From positions 434,001 through 498,000 of the forward strand of contig NZ_VLKU01000001.1 of assembly GCF_007830335.1 (NCBI RefSeq): a DNA stretch of 64,000 nt, written 5' to 3'. How positions within the stretch are numbered: the first letter of the stretch is position 1; each line of letters opens with the position of its first letter. Below, piece by piece: positions 59,645 to 64,000 of this stretch. The stretch is from Paracoccus sulfuroxidans. Its GTDB lineage: Bacteria > Pseudomonadota > Alphaproteobacteria > Rhodobacterales > Rhodobacteraceae. The notes beneath the pieces are model-generated. The model searched no databases. It saw only the letters and a list, made by a program, of their open reading frames with translations, and was not told the DNA's origin. A program made the translations under genes and the position numbers.

Positions 59645-61051
59645 ATGTCTGCGACCAGCAGCCCCGATCTGACGGCCCTGCCCCGGCTTGCCGCTGCGCC
59701 CCAGGGCGACGCGGCAAGATCGCGTGTAGGGCTGCGCACGGTCGCCTTCTGCGGCTCGTTTCTGGCCTGGCTTGCGATGTTTCTGGTCGTCATTCTGGCG
59801 CTTTTCCACAACGCCCGCCAGTCGGCCGAGGCCGAAACCGACGCCGCCTTCCGGTTGGCCAGCGCCTCGACCCTGATGCGGCTGCCTGTGGTCTTCGAGC
59901 GGCGCGACGTCATGGCCGAGGCCGCCGTGATCGCGACCGAGACCGACGGGCTGCGCCATGTCTCGGCCGTGCTGACGGATGTGGCGGGCAAAGAGGTGAC
60001 GCTTCCGCATACGGCGCTGGACCAGACCTCCGCGCCGCCGCCCGCATGGTTTGCGCGCCTGCTGACCCCGCCCATTCAGGAAGAATTCGTCCCAATCCGG
60101 CAATATCCCAATGTGCTGGGGATGATCACCATCCGGACCGACCCCAGCGACGTGATTGCCCAGTCCTGGCAGAACTTCTGGCTGGTCTTGCCGCTGCTGG
60201 CGGTGACCGCGCTGGTTTCTCTGGCGATGACCATGACGGTGACGGCGGTGGTACTGCGGCAGTTGCGGCTGATCGGTCACGCCATGCAGCGCATGGGCGA
60301 AGGCGATCTGGCCCCGCACGCACCGGATTCGCGGCTGACCGAGCTTGCAGAGCTTTCACGCGGCATCAACGCGCTGGCAAATTCGCTGGCCGCGCAGCGG
60401 GCCGAGAACCGGCAGCTGCAGGGCCGCATGATGTCTCTGGCCGAGGATGAGCGCGCGCGCATCGCCTCGGACCTGCATGATGAGATCGGACCGCAGCTTT
60501 TCGCGCTGCGGGCGGCGACGGCGCAGGCCAGCGGCGCGGCGGTGCATGTCAGCGGCACGGGCGCGGTCGAACTGGCCGAGGCGCTGGCCGCCGTCGAGCG
60601 TCATTCCTGCGCCATCCGCGAAAGCGCCCGCGCCGCTATCGACAACCTGCGCCTCGCCCCTGTCGAGGGGGCAGATCTGCACGAAACGCTGGCCGAGCTG
60701 GTCCTTGATTTCACCGATGTCGCGCCTGAGGTCGACATCCGCCTGAGCGTCGGGGAGGTGCCGCTTGCAGATGAGGCCGTGCAGATCGCCATCCACCGTT
60801 TCGTGCGCGAAAGCGTGTTGAACGCGCTGCGCCACGCCCAGCCCACGCGCATCGACGTCGCGCTGTCGCAGGACGCGACGGGTACTGCCGTGATCCGGGT
60901 CACCGATGACGGCACCGGCCCCTCGGGCAAGGGACCGGGCATGGGGCTGACCGGCATGCGCGACCGGGCGACGGCCTTGGGTGCCATCTATCTTCCGCCC
61001 CGCCGCGAGGGCATAACGACCGTGACCGAACTCAGGATACCAGCACCATGA
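59645..61051 (+). CDS. sensor histidine kinase, NarX/LiaS (HisKA_3) type
   Basis: A 468-residue kinase: TM1 (about 36-58), a periplasmic sensor of roughly 115 residues, TM2 (about 178-202), HAMP (about 203-255), a HisKA_3 dimerisation helix with the phosphorylated His in DERARIASDLHDEIGPQL (about 274-291) and HATPase with RESVLNALRHA and DDGTGPSGKGPGMGLTGMRDR. It overlaps the response-regulator gene by four bases. Kinases of this class in Paracoccus include the C1-metabolism sensor FlhS, but I cannot claim that identity here. The signal is unknown. Confidence 0.88.
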   Translation: MSATSSPDLTALPRLAAAPQGDAARSRVGLRTVAFCGSFLAWLAMFLVVILALFHNARQSAEAETDAAFRLASASTLMRLPVVFERRDVMAEAAVIATETDGLRHVSAVLTDVAGKEVTLPHTALDQTSAPPPAWFARLLTPPIQEEFVPIRQYPNVLGMITIRTDPSDVIAQSWQNFWLVLPLLAVTALVSLAMTMTVTAVVLRQLRLIGHAMQRMGEGDLAPHAPDSRLTELAELSRGINALANSLAAQRAENRQLQGRMMSLAEDERARIASDLHDEIGPQLFALRAATAQASGAAVHVSGTGAVELAEALAAVERHSCAIRESARAAIDNLRLAPVEGADLHETLAELVLDFTDVAPEVDIRLSVGEVPLADEAVQIAIHRFVRESVLNALRHAQPTRIDVALSQDATGTAVIRVTDDGTGPSGKGPGMGLTGMRDRATALGAIYLPPRREGITTVTELRIPAP

Positions 61052-61716
61052 CCGAAGCCATCACGCCCGAGATCTCTGCCCGACCACTGCGGGTTCTGAT
61101 CGTCGACGACCATCCGGTGGTGGCCGAGGGATGGGACCGCATCACCCGCGGCCGCCTTGATTGCGAGGTGATCGCCGCCGCCCGCCCCTCGCAGGGCTGG
61201 CGGGCATGGCGGCGCGACGCGCCCGATGTGATCGTGGCCGATCTGACCATGGGCGACAGCAAGCTGGCCGGTCTGCGGCTGGTCGAACGCCTGCGCCGCG
61301 CGGGGGCCAAACAGCCGGTGCTGGTCTTTACCATGCACCGCAGCCCGATCATCGCGCGCCGCGCGCTGCAGGCCGGGTGCAACGGCATCATCCACAAGGA
61401 TTCCCCCTCGGCCGAGATTGGCGAAGCTTTGGCCGAGGTCGCGCGCGGCGGCAGCTATGTCCCCGCCGACATTGCCCGCAAGATCGCGCTGATGCACCAG
61501 CCGGGTGCCGAGGGCTCGGGCCCGCGCCTGACCCCGCGCGAGACCGATATCCTGCGCAGCATCGCCGAGGGCCTTTCCTATCGCGAGATCGCCGAGCGGG
61601 CGAACATCAGCTACAAGACCGTGTCGAACGTCAGCCAGACGCTGAAGGACAAGCTGGGCGCGGGCAGCTTTGCCGACCTCGTGGTCAAGGCGATCCGTCA
61701 CTTCGAGGAGGGCTGA
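61048..61716 (+). CDS. LuxR/NarL-family response regulator
   Basis: A 222-residue regulator: receiver (about 12-130) with acidic pocket VDDHPVV, phospho-acceptor Asp in DVIVADLTMGD and the conserved Lys in GIIHKDSPSAE, then a LuxR helix-turn-helix (about 152-215; LTPRETDILRSIAEGLSYREIA). It is the cognate partner of the preceding kinase. The 3' end is followed six bases later by the XRE gene. Confidence 0.92.
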   Translation: MTEAITPEISARPLRVLIVDDHPVVAEGWDRITRGRLDCEVIAAARPSQGWRAWRRDAPDVIVADLTMGDSKLAGLRLVERLRRAGAKQPVLVFTMHRSPIIARRALQAGCNGIIHKDSPSAEIGEALAEVARGGSYVPADIARKIALMHQPGAEGSGPRLTPRETDILRSIAEGLSYREIAERANISYKTVSNVSQTLKDKLGAGSFADLVVKAIRHFEEG

Positions 61717-61721
61717 GTCCC

Positions 61722-63005
61722 TTGGCCCGCCGCCCCGGCAGCGCGCCCCCCCAGATCGGAACGCGGATCCGGGAACGACGGCTGTCGCTGGGGCGCAGGC
61801 AGTCCGATATTGCGCGCGGCGCGCAGATCTCGGCCGCCTATCTGAACCTGATCGAGCACAACCGCCGCCCCGTCAGCGATGCGCTGCTGACGCGGCTGGC
61901 CGAGGCGCTGGCGACCGATGTCAAGGAGCTCGCCTCGGACCGAGAGGAGCTGGTCATCGCAGCCCTGCGTGAAGCCGCAGCCCGCATTGACCTGCGCGGC
62001 CCTCTGCCTGCCGAGATCGAGCGGATCACCGAATTCGCCGCCCGCTTTCCGGGCTGGGCTTCGGTGCTGGCCGCCACGCTGCGGCTGGCCGAGGGGCTTG
62101 AGCGCAAGCTGGTCTCATACTCCGACCGCATGTCGCGCGACCCCTATCTGCTGACCACGCTGCATGAGGTGCAATCGGCGGTTACGGCGCTGCGCTCGAC
62201 CGCCTCGATTCTGGCCGAAACGCCGGATATCGACGATCAATGGCGCAACCGCTTCCACACCATCCTTGATCAGGACAGCCTGCGCCTGTCGCGCACCGCG
62301 CAGGCGCTGGTCGCCTATCTGGACAGTTTCGAGGATGAGATCGTCCCCATGTCGCCCCGCGAAGAGGTAGAGGCATGGATCGCCGCCGGTGAGCCGAACC
62401 CGGCGGAGGCCCCGGAGCTCGCCTCGGACGTGGCTCGCGCCATCGCGCAGGAGCTTCAGGCCGAACAGACCCGGGACAGGGCGGCGCTATCGGATGCCGA
62501 GCTGGGCGGGATCGTCGACCGCGTGGCGCGTGACGGACGCCCCGTCGATCCGGCCGATATTGCGCGGCTCTTGAACAAGCCGCTGGACCTCGTGCTGCGC
62601 CGTCTGGGCATCTTGCGGCCCGGCCCTTGGCATGACGCGGGGCTGATTGTCTGCGACGGCTCGGGCGCGCCGACGTTTCGCCATTCTGCGCCGGGTTTCG
62701 TGCTGCCGCGCCCCGGCGAAGGCTGCCCGCTTCTGCCGATCTTCGAGGCGCTGGCGCAGCCGCAACTGCCCGTCTCGCGCCTTCTGGAGACCCCCGAGGG
62801 TGAGCGGTTCGCGGCCTGGGCCATCGCCGACCGGCACATGCCCATGGGTTTCGACGGCCCCAGCCTCAGCCGCGCGCAGATGCTGTTCGCGCCCGCGCCC
62901 CCCGATGACGCCCGCCGCGCCCTGCCGATCGGCCCCGCCTGCCGGATCTGCCCGCGCGCGGGCTGCCCGGCCCGCAACGAGCCTTCGATCCTTGGTCCGG
63001 TCTAG
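61722..63005 (+). CDS. XRE-family regulator of the short-chain fatty-acid (ScfR/RamB-like) type
   Basis: A 427-residue protein: N-terminal helix-turn-helix (about 12-65; RRLSLGRRQSDIARGAQISAAYLNLIEHNRRPVSD) and a long C-terminal region ending with a Cys cluster in CRICPRAGCPARNEPS, as in regulators of acetate/propionate metabolism. TTG 61722 is used, since it follows the regulator stop and gives the family N-terminus. It neighbours a receiver protein and an SSS-type kinase, which also points to carboxylate sensing. Confidence 0.8.
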   Translation: MARRPGSAPPQIGTRIRERRLSLGRRQSDIARGAQISAAYLNLIEHNRRPVSDALLTRLAEALATDVKELASDREELVIAALREAAARIDLRGPLPAEIERITEFAARFPGWASVLAATLRLAEGLERKLVSYSDRMSRDPYLLTTLHEVQSAVTALRSTASILAETPDIDDQWRNRFHTILDQDSLRLSRTAQALVAYLDSFEDEIVPMSPREEVEAWIAAGEPNPAEAPELASDVARAIAQELQAEQTRDRAALSDAELGGIVDRVARDGRPVDPADIARLLNKPLDLVLRRLGILRPGPWHDAGLIVCDGSGAPTFRHSAPGFVLPRPGEGCPLLPIFEALAQPQLPVSRLLETPEGERFAAWAIADRHMPMGFDGPSLSRAQMLFAPAPPDDARRALPIGPACRICPRAGCPARNEPSILGPV

Positions 63006-63068
63006 ACCTTTGGGCCTTTGACAATCGCCCCGTCGCACGCTCATCTGGGCATTCAGAGGGAGGCCGCT

Positions 63069-63443
63069 GTGAAGCCCGGCATCGACGTATTGCTGATTGA
63101 GGATGAACCCAGCATCGCCGAGGCGATCCGCTTCATCCTGTCCCGCGAGGGCTGGCGCTGCGCGCAATGGTCGGAAGGCTCCGAGGCGATCCAGCAGATC
63201 CTCGGCCTGCGGCCACGGCTGGTCATTCTGGACGTCATGCTGCCCGGCCGCGACGGGTTGCAGGTGTTGGCCCAGCTTCGCGCCACGCCCGAAATCGCAT
63301 CGACGCCCGTGCTGGTCCTGACCGCGCAGGGTGGCCCGCTGGCAGCCGAGGGCGCGTCCATGGTGCTGGCCAAGCCCTTCGCCAATGAAGACCTGCGTCA
63401 GGCCGTGCGCAGCCTGATGCCAGCCGGGCAGCCCCGCGCATGA
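63069..63443 (+). CDS. single-domain response regulator (receiver only)
   Basis: A 124-residue CheY-like receiver: DVLLIEDEPSIAEAI (acidic pocket), LVILDVMLPGRDGLQVL (phospho-acceptor Asp) and MVLAKPFANEDLRQAV (Lys). GTG 63069 follows GGGAGG; a longer in-frame start is also open. It overlaps by four bases the next membrane-protein gene and most likely receives phosphate from the SSS-type kinase that follows. Confidence 0.88.
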   Translation: MKPGIDVLLIEDEPSIAEAIRFILSREGWRCAQWSEGSEAIQQILGLRPRLVILDVMLPGRDGLQVLAQLRATPEIASTPVLVLTAQGGPLAAEGASMVLAKPFANEDLRQAVRSLMPAGQPRA

Positions 63444-63727
63444 GAGGGCGCGTCCCCGAGCATTTTCTGGAGCGCGGCGCCTATCGCCGTCGCCGCATCG
63501 AAGAGGCCGCGCGGATGGTGCCGGTGGTCTTCGCCCTGTTGACGCTGCTGCCGATGCTGTGGCGGCCCGCGCAGATGAGCTTCAGCTTCGGCGCGGTCTG
63601 GCTGGTCAGCGTCTGGGCCATCACCATCCTGATCAGCGCGATCCTGTTTCGCATGCTGGGCCGAAGCCAGCCGGATCCGCCTTCCGCCGATACATCCCTT
63701 GCGACGGAGCCTGCGGATGACGCCTGA
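63440..63727 (+). CDS. small two-helix membrane protein
   Basis: A 95-residue protein with a basic N-terminal 20 residues (REGAYRRRRIEE-like) and two membrane helices (about 26-44 and 47-69: MVPVVFALLTLLPMLW and AVWLVSVWAITILISAILF), then an acidic tail. I do not recognise a family. It overlaps the receiver gene at its start and the SSS-kinase gene by 11 bases at its end, so it is probably an accessory subunit of the kinase. Confidence 0.75.
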   Translation: MRGRVPEHFLERGAYRRRRIEEAARMVPVVFALLTLLPMLWRPAQMSFSFGAVWLVSVWAITILISAILFRMLGRSQPDPPSADTSLATEPADDA

Positions 63728-64000
63728 GATTCTGGGCGCCATTGCCATCGCCTATGTCGCCTTCATGTTCGTCCTTGCCCATGCGGCGGACCGCGCCAGC
63801 ATCGCCGGGCGCTGGCGCTGGATGGACAGTCCGGTGGTCTATACGCTGTCTCTGTCGGTCTATTGCTCGGCCTGGACCTTCTATGGCGCGGTCGGCTACG
63901 CCAGCCGCTCGGGGCTGGAGTTCATCACAATCTATCTGGGCCCCAGCATCGTCTTCGCCGGCGCGTGGTGGGGCCTGCGCCGGCTGGTGCGGGTGGCGCG
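63717..64000 (+). CDS. sensor histidine kinase with sodium:solute-symporter-like domain (5' part)
   Basis: Only the first 94 codons are in the window. They carry an N-terminal helix (ILGAIAIAYVAFMFVLAH), a W-rich turn (RWRWMDSPVVYTLSLSVYCS), and the AWTFYGAVGYASRSGLEFI stretch characteristic of the SSS-type membrane domain of CrbS/PAS-like hybrid kinases. Such kinases sense acetate or other solutes and control carboxylate use, fitting the upstream ScfR-like regulator. The kinase part lies beyond the window. Confidence 0.78.
   Translation, partial: MTPEILGAIAIAYVAFMFVLAHAADRASIAGRWRWMDSPVVYTLSLSVYCSAWTFYGAVGYASRSGLEFITIYLGPSIVFAGAWWGLRRLVRVA

Noticed and set aside
1..64000. CRISPR arrays, tRNA/rRNA genes, insertion sequences, integrases or attachment sites
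   Set aside because: No direct repeats of array type, no cloverleaf or ribosomal sequence recognised, and no transposase or integrase motif in any frame.

Overview
This is a GC-rich, densely packed 64 kb chromosomal segment of an alphaproteobacterium, most likely Rhodobacteraceae and Paracoccus-like. The reasons are the gene set itself: a TMA/TMAO/DMA demethylation locus of the roseobacter/Paracoccus type, a yajC-secD-secF-Mth938-ccmABCD-ccmG run, rpoZ-rsh, DUF2125 next to tyrC-hisC, and ScfR-like XRE plus SSS-histidine-kinase regulators. The genus is an inference. I see no tRNA, rRNA, CRISPR array, insertion sequence or phage gene, and no gene-free stretch longer than about 300 bases.

Region 1 (1-9292) is the most unusual part. 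A tightly packed plus-strand cluster encodes a DUF2867 protein, an AfsA-type (A-factor/gamma-butyrolactone synthase) hot-dog protein, an Old-Yellow-Enzyme-like flavin reductase, two short-chain dehydrogenases, a small four-helix membrane protein and an RND adaptor/pump pair. The order looks like a self-contained butenolide/butyrolactone-type small-molecule pathway with its own exporter, which would be unexpected in this group. Function is inferred from family chemistry only.

Region 2 (9289-13075) holds a sorbosone-dehydrogenase-like beta-propeller, an Lrp regulator divergent from a fold-type I aminotransferase, and an RraA-like protein.

Region 3 (13311-31605) is a methylated-amine and gamma-glutamyl-amine catabolic block. 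It contains a GlnT/GMAS-type ligase, a truncated haemoglobin, Tdm and Tmm (TMA to TMAO to DMA), and PurU and FolD (oxidation of the released C1 units on tetrahydrofolate). A GlxA/GbdR-like AraC regulator sits between these and the dmmDABC operon (DMA to methylamine). An XRE-cupin regulator, a class V aminotransferase and a Puu-like trio (amidotransferase, glutamylating ligase, FAD oxidase) follow.

Region 4 (31618-54697) is mostly core: rsh, rpoZ, folK, a NYN-domain protein, a GT8 transferase, a MotA/OmpA-like motor pair, ChaC, DUF2125, tyrC, hisC, cytochrome c maturation (ccmABCDG), Mth938, secDF-yajC, mazG, an APH-like kinase, dusA, an AbrB-type membrane protein and an amidase.

Region 5 (54956-64000) carries a second RND efflux pair, ending in a clear terminator, then a histidine kinase/LuxR response-regulator pair, an ScfR-like XRE regulator, a single-domain receiver, a small membrane protein and the start of an SSS-type histidine kinase that runs off the window.
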